DNA of 5,668 bases. Origin: Deltaproteobacteria bacterium (GTDB lineage: Bacteria > Desulfobacterota > JAENJC01). Positions 1 through 5,654 of the stretch are shown piece after piece; positions within the stretch are counted from its first letter, which is position 1; each line of letters starts with the position of its first letter. The stretch is from positions 1-5,668 of the forward strand of contig JAENJC010000092.1 in assembly GCA_016844545.1 (NCBI GenBank), read 5' to 3'. The notes below the pieces were generated by a model, which saw nothing but the letters and a program-made list of their open reading frames with translations, was not told the DNA's origin and made no database searches. The translations under genes and the position numbers were made by a program.

Positions 1-176
1 CTACCAGGTATTATGAGGGGGTAGGGCTCGGCCTCTACCTGGTAAAGAGACTGGTTGATCTCCATAGCGGCACCATTACAGTGGAGAGCGAGGAAGGTGT
101 CGGTACAATATTCAGCATTTTTATTCCTAAAAACCGTCAGGCGGTTCTTTCAAATCAAAAACGGAAGGTGGTCTGA
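1..176 (+). CDS. Sensor histidine kinase, C-terminal fragment (HATPase_c domain end)
   Basis: The 5' end of the gene lies outside the window; the readable frame begins at base 3 and gives 57 residues before a TGA at 174-176. The fragment has the G2-box region of a GHKL/HATPase_c ATP-binding domain (GVGLGLYLVKRLVDLHSG, fragment residues 6-23). It is followed by the usual final strands, TITVESEEGVGTIFSIFIP, and a short basic tail (NRQAVLSNQKRKVV). In this family the domain binds ATP and phosphorylates a histidine in the upstream dimerisation domain, usually in a membrane-bound sensor that signals to a response regulator. The sensory part, the phospho-acceptor histidine and any membrane segments are not visible, so the stimulus cannot be named. 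The gene ends 14 bases before manC on the same strand, which suggests cotranscription. The family call is firm; the subfamily is unknown. Confidence 0.88.
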   Translation, partial: TRYYEGVGLGLYLVKRLVDLHSGTITVESEEGVGTIFSIFIPKNRQAVLSNQKRKVV

Positions 177-190
177 TTGACAGGAGATAT

Positions 191-1255
191 ATGTACGCAG
201 TAATAATGGCAGGTGGGCAGGGTGCCAGATTCTGGCCGAGGAGCAGGAGGAAGAGGCCAAAGCAGCTCCTTGATATAGTCGGTTCCGAGTCCATGATCAG
301 GCAGACAGTAGACAGGCTGCTTTCTTTTGTTAACCCTGAAGATGTCTATGTTGTCACTGGTATGGAGCATGTCGAGGAGCTTATCGGCCATATCCCGGAT
401 GTTCCGTCTGAAAACATCATTGCTGAGCCTGTAAGCAGGAACACGGCGCCCTGTATCGGGCTTGCGGCAATGAGGCTTAAGAAGAGGGACCCTGAAGGTG
501 TGATGGCTGTCCTCCCTGCCGACCATGTAATCCTTGATAAAGGCGGATTTCTTGAGACCCTGAGAAATGCCTGCGAGGTTGCAAAGAGTGGGGATTACAT
601 CATAACCCTTGGAATGAGGCCTGACAGGCCGGAGACGGGATATGGGTATATAAAGAAGGGGTCAGGAGTCAGGGGTCAGGGGTCAGTCTACCACGTAGAG
701 AGATTTGTGGAGAAGCCGGACAAGGCAACGGCTGAACAGTACGTAAAGAGCGGAGAGTACCTCTGGAACGCCGGGATGTTTGTCTTTAAGGTATCTACCA
801 TACTCAAGGCCATTGAGAGGTATATGCCTGACCTATATATAGGCCTTCTGAGGCTGGAACCGGCCCTCGGAACAAAGGAGCAGGAGAGGGCGTTGAATGA
901 TGTTTATGGGGAACTTCCCTCTGTCTCCATAGATTACGGGGTTATGGAGAAGGCAGATAATGTCCTGGTCATCCCTTCAACCTTCGGTTGGAACGATGTC
1001 GGGAGCTGGACTGCCATAGACGACCTCCTCCCGAGGGATGAGCATGGGGTCGTAGCCCAGGCGGAGCATATATCCATTGACACAAAAGACTGTATAGTCT
1101 ATTCCCCAAAAAAGCTGGTTGCTACTATCGGAGTTAGCAACCTGATTGTAGTGGAAACAGAGGACGCTCTTCTTATCTGCGACAAGTCAAGGGCGCAGGA
1201 TGTAAAGAAAGTGGTTGAGATACTTGAAAGAGAGGGGAGGGAAAAGTACCTATAA
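191..1255 (+). CDS. manC: Mannose-1-phosphate guanylyltransferase (GDP-mannose pyrophosphorylase), single-domain form
   Basis: This cytoplasmic enzyme makes GDP-mannose from mannose-1-phosphate and GTP, a precursor of mannose, fucose and rhamnose units in surface glycans. The 354-residue product starts with the nucleotidyltransferase signature GGQGARFWPRSR (residues 8-19) and RPKQ with Lys24. It continues with PADHV (109-113, likely metal-binding Asp111), ETGYGYI, the family motif FVEKPD (172-177), WNAGMF (192-197) and GWNDVGSW (266-273, second likely metal Asp269). The length matches the short form with only the nucleotidyltransferase and a left-handed helix tail. The roughly 480-residue type II enzymes add a cupin phosphomannose isomerase domain, which is absent here. 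The ATG at 191 is chosen because AGGAGA (182-187) lies just upstream and the signature begins at the expected distance; the spacing of about four bases from AGGAG is short. A heptamer repeat array lies within the frame at residues 157-166, in the loop before the FVEKPD strand. The gene follows a histidine kinase by 14 bases and converges with glmU. The enzyme family is clear; the sugar specificity is inferred from motifs. Confidence 0.95.
   Translation: MYAVIMAGGQGARFWPRSRRKRPKQLLDIVGSESMIRQTVDRLLSFVNPEDVYVVTGMEHVEELIGHIPDVPSENIIAEPVSRNTAPCIGLAAMRLKKRDPEGVMAVLPADHVILDKGGFLETLRNACEVAKSGDYIITLGMRPDRPETGYGYIKKGSGVRGQGSVYHVERFVEKPDKATAEQYVKSGEYLWNAGMFVFKVSTILKAIERYMPDLYIGLLRLEPALGTKEQERALNDVYGELPSVSIDYGVMEKADNVLVIPSTFGWNDVGSWTAIDDLLPRDEHGVVAQAEHISIDTKDCIVYSPKKLVATIGVSNLIVVETEDALLICDKSRAQDVKKVVEILEREGREKYL
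661..686 (+). repeat. GTCAGGR heptamer tandem array inside manC
   Basis: Three tandem heptamers, GTCAGGA, GTCAGGG and GTCAGGG, are followed by a partial unit GTCAG. They are read in frame as Gly/Ser/Gln/Arg-rich residues (SGVRGQGSV, about residues 158-166) between the GYGYI strand and the FVEKPD strand of ManC. The low-complexity, Gly-rich peptide fits a surface loop. The same heptamer consensus occurs at 3744-3778 on the same strand. Confidence 0.85.
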
Positions 1256-1276
1256 GGTAAAATCATCTCTTATTGT

Positions 1277-1297
1277 AAAGTTGTTGATAAACTTTTT
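1277..1297. terminator. Weak candidate terminator between convergent manC and glmU
   Basis: AAAGTT (1277-1282) and AACTTT (1290-1295) can form a 6-bp stem with a 7-base loop, running into TTTTT (1293-1297) on the plus strand. It sits in the 40-base gap between the manC stop and the glmU stop, where a terminator would be expected, and overlaps the glmU TAA. The stem is AT-rich with only one G-C pair, and on the minus strand no T-run follows it. It is therefore at best a weak plus-strand terminator. No better hairpin is visible in the gap. Confidence 0.25.
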
Positions 1298-2675
1298 ATG
1301 CCTTTCGTCTCAGATATTTTTTTGCCAATCCTTCCTTTGTAAGCTGTCTGACCCTGCTCAAGACCAGCGAGCCTTCCGGGACATCCTCAGTAACAGTGGT
1401 TCCTGCTCCGATAAGAGAACCTTTCCCTATCCTGACCGGCGCCACAAGCTGGGTGTCGCTTCCTACAAAGACATTATCCTCAATGATGGTCTGATGTTTT
1501 TTTACGCCGTCATAGTTGCATGTTATGGTTCCTGCGCCGATATTCACCCCTTTCCCTATGGTCGCATCACCGATATATGTGAGGTGGTTGGCCTTAGAGC
1601 CTTCGCCTATTTTTGATTTCTTGACCTCGACAAAGTTCCCTATATGGGCTCCCTTTTTAATCACCGATTCAGGCCTCACATGGGCCATAGGGCCAATAAA
1701 TGCTCCATCTTCGATCTCGCTTTTATCTATCACCGAATAGGCTTTTATATTTACAGCATCTCCTATCTTTGCATCGGATATCACGCATCCCGGTCCTATT
1801 ACCGTTCCCTTGCCTATAACTGTTTCTCCGCTTATCATTGAGCCTGGGAATACGATGGTATCTGCTGATATCCTGACTGACGGGGAGATATATGTGCATA
1901 CGGGGTCTATGATTGTTACGCCGTTTTTCATCAGCTCTCCCAAAGTCCTTGTCCTCTGTATGAGCTCGGCCTCCGCAAGCTCCAACCGTGAGTTTATCCC
2001 CATCACTTCCTTGAAGTCGAGAGTCTTGTGAGTTGCAGCCTTTTTCTTCTCTTTTACTGCTATCCCCACTATATCTGTGAGGTAGTACTCCTTCTGAACA
2101 TTTTTAGGCGTTATCTCCTTCAGGGCCTTAAACAGAAACTCTGAGGGCACACAGTAAATTCCCGAGTTGATCTCTCTTACCTTCTTTTCTGCGACCGATG
2201 CATCCTTCTCTTCAACTATCTTTTTGATGTTCCCTTTAGAGTCCTTTATGATCCTGCCGTACCCATAAGGGTTTTCAGGTTCAGTCGTAAGCACTGTGAG
2301 GGTCGCCCTGCTTTTGCTATGAACATCAATCAATCCTCTCAGTGTCTCCACTGTTATAAGAGGCACATCCCCTGAGAGGATAAGTATGTTCCCTTTAAAC
2401 CCCTTCAGGGCCTTTTCCGCCTGCATCACGGCATGACCAGTTCCGAGCTGTTCTTTCTGTTCCACAAAGACAACATCTCTCCAGGGAAAGGCCTCTTTAA
2501 CTGTATTCGCCTGATGCCCCACGACAATTATTGTTTTATCTACCTCCAATTTTCTTGAGGCCTCCAAAACATAATAAAGAAGGGACTTACCTCCGATCTC
2601 ATGCAGCACTTTTACCTTTTCTGATTTCATCCTGGTCCCCTTGCCTGCTGCAAGGATTATGACAGCGGTTTTCAA
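1296..2675 (-). CDS. glmU: Bifunctional UDP-N-acetylglucosamine pyrophosphorylase / glucosamine-1-phosphate N-acetyltransferase
   Basis: GlmU acetylates glucosamine-1-phosphate with acetyl-CoA and then couples it to UTP, giving UDP-GlcNAc for peptidoglycan and lipopolysaccharide; it is a cytoplasmic trimer. Counting from the TTG at 2675, the product is 459 residues, matching the usual 456-460. The N-terminal uridyltransferase domain shows LAAGKGTRM (8-16), KVLH (Lys22), QLGTGHAV (76-83), GDVPLI (metal Asp103), GYGRI, EEKDA and INSGIY. The C-terminal left-handed beta-helix shows hexapeptide repeats, VRPES, GAHIGNFVEVKKSKIG, ANHLTYIGDA (His364, the catalytic-base position), NIGAGTITCNYDG (378-390) and VFVGSDTQLVAPV. 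The open frame runs on to 2735, but the TTG at 2675 is preferred. GGAGG lies 8 bases upstream, the homologous N-terminus starts there, and the longer frame would begin inside the promoter. The gene is convergent with manC and divergent from ftsY, so it probably forms a single-gene transcript. All key residues appear intact. Confidence 0.97.
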   Translation of the reverse strand: MKTAVIILAAGKGTRMKSEKVKVLHEIGGKSLLYYVLEASRKLEVDKTIIVVGHQANTVKEAFPWRDVVFVEQKEQLGTGHAVMQAEKALKGFKGNILILSGDVPLITVETLRGLIDVHSKSRATLTVLTTEPENPYGYGRIIKDSKGNIKKIVEEKDASVAEKKVREINSGIYCVPSEFLFKALKEITPKNVQKEYYLTDIVGIAVKEKKKAATHKTLDFKEVMGINSRLELAEAELIQRTRTLGELMKNGVTIIDPVCTYISPSVRISADTIVFPGSMISGETVIGKGTVIGPGCVISDAKIGDAVNIKAYSVIDKSEIEDGAFIGPMAHVRPESVIKKGAHIGNFVEVKKSKIGEGSKANHLTYIGDATIGKGVNIGAGTITCNYDGVKKHQTIIEDNVFVGSDTQLVAPVRIGKGSLIGAGTTVTEDVPEGSLVLSRVRQLTKEGLAKKYLRRKA

Positions 2676-2683
2676 CCTGCGTA

Positions 2684-2688
2684 CCTCC
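2684..2688 (-). promoter_or_regulatory. Shine-Dalgarno site deciding the glmU TTG start
   Basis: On the minus strand GGAGG lies 8 bases before TTG at 2675-2673, an ideal spacing. The alternative ATG at 2690-2688 overlaps this site, has no Shine-Dalgarno of its own and would add five residues (MEVRR) not expected in GlmU. The TTG is therefore the likely start. Confidence 0.8.
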
Positions 2689-2706
2689 ATAATTTGATTA
2701 CAAAGG

Positions 2707-2735
2707 ATTATCTCACATACATTTGAGTAATTCAA
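2707..2735 (-). promoter_or_regulatory. Predicted sigma70-type promoter for glmU
   Basis: Read on the minus strand, TTGAAT (2735-2730) is followed by a 17-base spacer and GATAAT (2712-2707). The -10 box is preceded directly by TGA, which fits an extended -10 (TGn). The predicted start of transcription is near 2700, giving a leader of about 25 bases that carries the GGAGG site. The -35 matches consensus at 4 of 6 positions and the -10 at 5 of 6. Its place and spacing relative to glmU support it; no experimental data are available. Confidence 0.6.
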
Positions 2736-2758
2736 GGGGTGGGGAATAGGCTTGAATT
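2729..2758. repeat. Inverted repeat spanning both divergent -35 boxes
   Basis: AATTCAAG (2729-2736) and CTTGAATT (2751-2758) form a perfect 8-bp inverted repeat with a 14-base, G-rich spacer. Each arm contains the -35 box (TTGAAT) of one of the two divergent promoters. The arm centres are 22 bp apart, about two helical turns. The repeat could be a dimeric operator shared by glmU and ftsY, or simply the result of two identical -35 hexamers facing away from each other. Confidence 0.6.
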
Positions 2759-2780
2759 CCGTGCGTGATTAAAGTATTAT
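2752..2780 (+). promoter_or_regulatory. Predicted sigma70-type promoter for ftsY-dxs-tlyA
   Basis: TTGAAT (2752-2757), a 17-base spacer and TATTAT (2775-2780) match the vegetative sigma factor consensus at 4 of 6 and 5 of 6 positions with ideal spacing. The predicted transcript start near 2787 gives a leader of about 25 bases containing AAAGGTGG (2801-2808) before the ftsY ATG. The next genes overlap ftsY by four bases each, so this promoter probably serves dxs and the downstream gene too. Confidence 0.6.
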
Positions 2781-2811
2781 TGCCGAACATCATGTAAGGG
2801 AAAGGTGGTTT

Positions 2812-3735
2812 ATGGCTGAAGAAAAAAAGGGTTTATTCCAGCGTCTGAAGGAGGGGCTTTCAAAGACCCGCAAGGGGCTGACTGACAAGATAGACCAGGT
2901 TGTTATTGGAAGGAAGAGGATTGACGAGGACCTCTATGACGAGTTGGAAGAGATACTGGTGACCTCGGACCTTGGCGTCCAGACGTCTTACAGGCTTATA
3001 GAAAAGGTCAGGGAGAAGCTGAGGCGCGGGGAATCGGATGATGCAAGACTGGTCAAAGCCTACCTGAAGGAAGAGATACTGACAATACTTAAAAGTCTCG
3101 GAAATGCGATAGATACGGGGAGGGGAAGGCCATTTGTCATTATGGTTGTCGGTGTGAACGGCGTGGGGAAGACGACCACTATAGGGAAGCTTGCTTCAAA
3201 ATACAGGGGAGAAGGGAAGTCGGTCCTTCTGTGCGCTGGAGACACATTTAGGGCTGCGGCCATTGAGCAGCTTGAAGTCTGGGGGGAGCGGGCAGGGTGC
3301 GGCATAATAAAACACAAGGAAGGCTCAGACCCCTCTGCAGTGTTATTCGATGCACTTAAGGCTGCAAAGAGCAGAGGAACGGACATACTAATAGCGGATA
3401 CTGCAGGAAGGCTCCATACAAAGACAAATTTGATGGAGGAACTTAAAAAGACCAGGAGGGTGGTGGAGAGAGAGGTGCCTGGGGCGCCCCATGAGATGCT
3501 TCTGGTTCTGGATGCCACTACAGGGCAGAACGCCGTTTCCCAGGCAAGGCTCTTCAAGGAGGCCGTGGACATAACAGGTATAGTCCTTACAAAGCTGGAT
3601 GGCACTGCTAAGGGCGGTGTTGTTGTGAGTATAGTTGACGAACTTAAGATACCCGTGAAGTTCATAGGTATTGGCGAGGGAGTTGAAGACCTCAGACCCT
3701 TTGACCCATCAGAGTTTGTGGAGGCGCTGTTTTGA
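2812..3735 (+). CDS. ftsY: Signal recognition particle receptor FtsY (SRP GTPase)
   Basis: FtsY docks the SRP-ribosome complex at the inner membrane; paired GTP hydrolysis by Ffh and FtsY hands nascent membrane proteins to SecYEG. The 307-residue product has a helical N domain (about 1-100) with a basic, amphipathic start (GLFQRLKEGLSKTRKGL, 7-23) suited to membrane contact. The G domain follows, with the P-loop GVNGVGKTT (114-122), DTFRAAA (144-150), DTAGR (196-200), the SRP-family DATTGQNA (234-241), TKLDGTAKGG (260-269) and GIGEG (286-290). The longer acidic A domain of E. coli FtsY is absent, which is common in other phyla. The pattern separates it from Ffh because no methionine-rich M domain follows. 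The ATG at 2812 has AAAGGTGG just upstream. The TGA stop overlaps the dxs start, so the two genes are likely translationally coupled. Confidence 0.97.
   Translation: MAEEKKGLFQRLKEGLSKTRKGLTDKIDQVVIGRKRIDEDLYDELEEILVTSDLGVQTSYRLIEKVREKLRRGESDDARLVKAYLKEEILTILKSLGNAIDTGRGRPFVIMVVGVNGVGKTTTIGKLASKYRGEGKSVLLCAGDTFRAAAIEQLEVWGERAGCGIIKHKEGSDPSAVLFDALKAAKSRGTDILIADTAGRLHTKTNLMEELKKTRRVVEREVPGAPHEMLLVLDATTGQNAVSQARLFKEAVDITGIVLTKLDGTAKGGVVVSIVDELKIPVKFIGIGEGVEDLRPFDPSEFVEALF
3720..3724 (+). promoter_or_regulatory. Shine-Dalgarno site supporting the dxs TTG start
   Basis: GGAGG inside the last codons of ftsY lies 7 bases before TTG at 3732, an ideal distance. The only other early start in the frame, TTG at 3786, has no purine-rich site at proper spacing. 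This site therefore favours the overlapping TTGA start, and hence translation of the heptamer array. Confidence 0.7.
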
Positions 3736-5654
3736 ACACAGTAGTCAGTGGTCAGTGGTCAGGGGGCAGCGGTCAAAAGTCTCTTTTGAAAGAGATTAAC
3801 TCACCTAAAGATCTGAAAAAAGTTAAACCTGAAGAATTAAGCCAACTGGCATCCGAACTCAGAGAGACTATAATTTCAACCGTCTCAAAGACCGGCGGCC
3901 ATCTTGCATCATCTCTCGGTGTAGTGGAACTCACCATAGTTCTCCATTATATCTTTGATACCCCATCAGACAAGATTATATGGGATGTGGGACATCAGGC
4001 GTATGCCCACAAGCTCCTTACAGGGAGGAGGGACTCCTTCCATACCCTTAGACAGGAAGGCGGAATAAGCGGCTTCCCCAAGAGGGAGGAAAGCGAGTAT
4101 GACTGCTTTGATGTGGGGCATTCCAGCACATCCATATCTGCTGCCCTTGGGATGGCAAAAGCGAGAGATTTACGTGGAGGCAAAAACAAGGTAATAGCTG
4201 TGATAGGTGATGGTTCCATGACAGCAGGTCTGGCCTTCGAAGGTTTGAACCATGCGGGCCACCTGGATACAGACCTCATAGTCATCTTAAATGACAACGA
4301 GATGTCTATTTCCCAGAATGTCGGAGGGCTTTCATCCTATCTGAACCGGATAATGACCGGGCACTTCTACAATAAGTTCCGGAAGGAGACAGAGTCTTTT
4401 CTAAAGCACATCCCTAAAATCGGCGGCTCCATGGCTGATCTGGCAAGGAGGGCCGAGGAGTCGTTTAAAAACCTGATAGTCCCGGGGATGCTCTTTGAGG
4501 AGCTTGGCTTCAAGTATTTCGGGCCTATAGACGGCCATGACCTTGGTTTTCTCATCGATACCCTTAATAACTTAAAAATCTTAAACGGTCCCATCCTGCT
4601 GCACCTGGTTACGAAGAAGGGGAAGGGTTACAAACCTGCGGAGGAAAGGCCCGATGAGTTTCACGGAGTCGGCTCCTTCGATATCGCCACTGGAAATGCG
4701 AACAAACTCGCAGAGAAACGCTCTTTTACAGACGTATTCGGAGGTACATTATTAAAACTGGCCAGGGAAGATAATGACATACTGGCCATAACTGCTGCCA
4801 TGCCTCAGGGTACCGGGCTTGAGAGGTTCGGAAAGGAATTCCCTGACAGGTTTTTTGATGTAGGTATAGCAGAGCAGCACGCCCTTACCTTCGCGGCAGG
4901 ACTTGCCTGTGAAGGGTACAAGCCTGTTGTAGTATTATACTCGACCTTCATGCAGCGGGCCTATGACCAGATACTCCATGACGTATGTCTCCAGAATCTT
5001 CCTGTAATCATTGCCCTTGACAGGAGCGGGATAGTTGGTGCAGACGGCCCTACCCATCATGGGCTCTTCGACTTTTCTTACCTGAGACATATCCCCAATA
5101 TGGTTGTCATGGCTCCGAAGGATGGAGGTGAGTTGGCAAAGATGCTTAAAGGCGCGCTTTCGTGGGGGGGGCCAGTATCCATAAGGTATCCGAGGGGATC
5201 TGTCCCTGATCTTGAGATTAAGCCCAATGTTGAGGTTATGAAAGAATTGGAGAAGGGTAAGGGGGAGATTCTGAAAGATGGCAAGGACATCTGCATAGTT
5301 GCAATAGGGTCAACGGTCTATCCTGCTATAACGGCTGCCGAAGAGCTAGAGAAGGAGGGAATAAATGTCTCGGTTATAAACGCCAGGTTTGTGAAACCAC
5401 TTGATGCAGAGCTGATAGTTGGAATGGCCACTAAATGCGGCAAGATAGTTACTGTTGAGGAAAATGTCTTGCAGGGAGGGTTCGCGAGTGCAGTCCTGGA
5501 GATGCTTGAGGAAAAGTGTGTTACCGGGATAAAAGTGAAGAGGCTCGGAATACCTGATAAGTTTGTTGAGCACGGTGGACAGGATGCATTAAAAAAGAGG
5601 TATGGGATAGATAAGGATGGAATTATTAAGGCCGTAAAAGAGATGTTTAGGTGA
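3732..5654 (+). CDS. dxs: 1-deoxy-D-xylulose-5-phosphate synthase
   Basis: Dxs joins pyruvate and glyceraldehyde-3-phosphate with thiamine diphosphate and Mg2+. It is the first step of the MEP pathway to isoprenoids and also feeds thiamine and pyridoxal synthesis; it acts in the cytoplasm as a dimer. Visible landmarks are TGGHLASSLG (His57), DVGHQAYAHKLLTGRR and the thiamine diphosphate motif from GDG (159-161, Asp160) to Asn189. Further on come AEQHA (380-384, catalytic Glu381), DRSG (430-433), GADGPTHHG (436-444, His442) and IRYPRG. The transketolase C-terminal domain starts near residue 517. The product is 640 residues against about 620 in E. coli. The excess is mostly an N-terminal stretch, NTVVSGQWSGGSGQ, encoded by a heptamer array; ordinary Dxs sequence begins at about SLLKEINSP (17-25). 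The TTG at 3732 is chosen for its GGAGG site and coupling to ftsY; TTG at 3786 would give a 622-residue protein. Its own stop overlaps the next start (GTGA). Confidence 0.97.
   Translation: MNTVVSGQWSGGSGQKSLLKEINSPKDLKKVKPEELSQLASELRETIISTVSKTGGHLASSLGVVELTIVLHYIFDTPSDKIIWDVGHQAYAHKLLTGRRDSFHTLRQEGGISGFPKREESEYDCFDVGHSSTSISAALGMAKARDLRGGKNKVIAVIGDGSMTAGLAFEGLNHAGHLDTDLIVILNDNEMSISQNVGGLSSYLNRIMTGHFYNKFRKETESFLKHIPKIGGSMADLARRAEESFKNLIVPGMLFEELGFKYFGPIDGHDLGFLIDTLNNLKILNGPILLHLVTKKGKGYKPAEERPDEFHGVGSFDIATGNANKLAEKRSFTDVFGGTLLKLAREDNDILAITAAMPQGTGLERFGKEFPDRFFDVGIAEQHALTFAAGLACEGYKPVVVLYSTFMQRAYDQILHDVCLQNLPVIIALDRSGIVGADGPTHHGLFDFSYLRHIPNMVVMAPKDGGELAKMLKGALSWGGPVSIRYPRGSVPDLEIKPNVEVMKELEKGKGEILKDGKDICIVAIGSTVYPAITAAEELEKEGINVSVINARFVKPLDAELIVGMATKCGKIVTVEENVLQGGFASAVLEMLEEKCVTGIKVKRLGIPDKFVEHGGQDALKKRYGIDKDGIIKAVKEMFR
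3744..3778 (+). repeat. GTCAGKG heptamer tandem array at the dxs 5' end
   Basis: Five consecutive heptamers occur: GTCAGTG, GTCAGTG, GTCAGGG, then the degenerate GGCAGCG and GTCAAAA. The array begins nine bases after the ftsY stop and ends just before conserved Dxs sequence. Under the preferred TTG start it is translated as a Ser/Gly/Gln-rich leader. It shares consensus and orientation with the array in manC. Heptamer tandem arrays are a known repeat class in some bacteria, for example the STRR repeats of cyanobacteria; I do not claim identity with them. Confidence 0.88.

Noticed and set aside
127..150. Hairpin AACCG-TCAGG-CGGTT in the histidine kinase tail, upstream of manC, as a possible terminator or attenuator
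   Set aside because: The stem is only 5 bp before a mismatch, is followed by CTTTC rather than a T-run, and lies within kinase coding sequence; manC has its own Shine-Dalgarno site but no visible promoter of its own.
155..526. Minus-strand open frame over the kinase end and the manC start
   Set aside because: It is antisense to the ManC signature region, with no plausible product or upstream signals.
661..686. CRISPR or mobile-element origin for the GTCAG arrays
   Set aside because: The units are 7 bp with no spacers, no inverted terminal repeats, no target duplication and no transposase nearby; they are simple tandem heptamers.
1215..1616. Plus-strand open frame across the manC end and the glmU C-terminus
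   Set aside because: It is antisense to conserved GlmU hexapeptide repeats and shifted in frame within manC; no domain and no Shine-Dalgarno site.
3060..3665. 201-residue open frame on the minus strand inside ftsY
   Set aside because: It lies wholly antisense to a clear, fully conserved ftsY, is rich in Ser/Pro/Thr of the kind produced by reading the complement of a coding gene, and has no recognisable domain.
3786..3788. Alternative dxs start at TTG, giving a 622-residue protein without the repeat-encoded leader
   Set aside because: No Shine-Dalgarno site at suitable spacing, whereas TTG 3732 has GGAGG 7 bases upstream. Not excluded, since 622 residues is nearer the family length.
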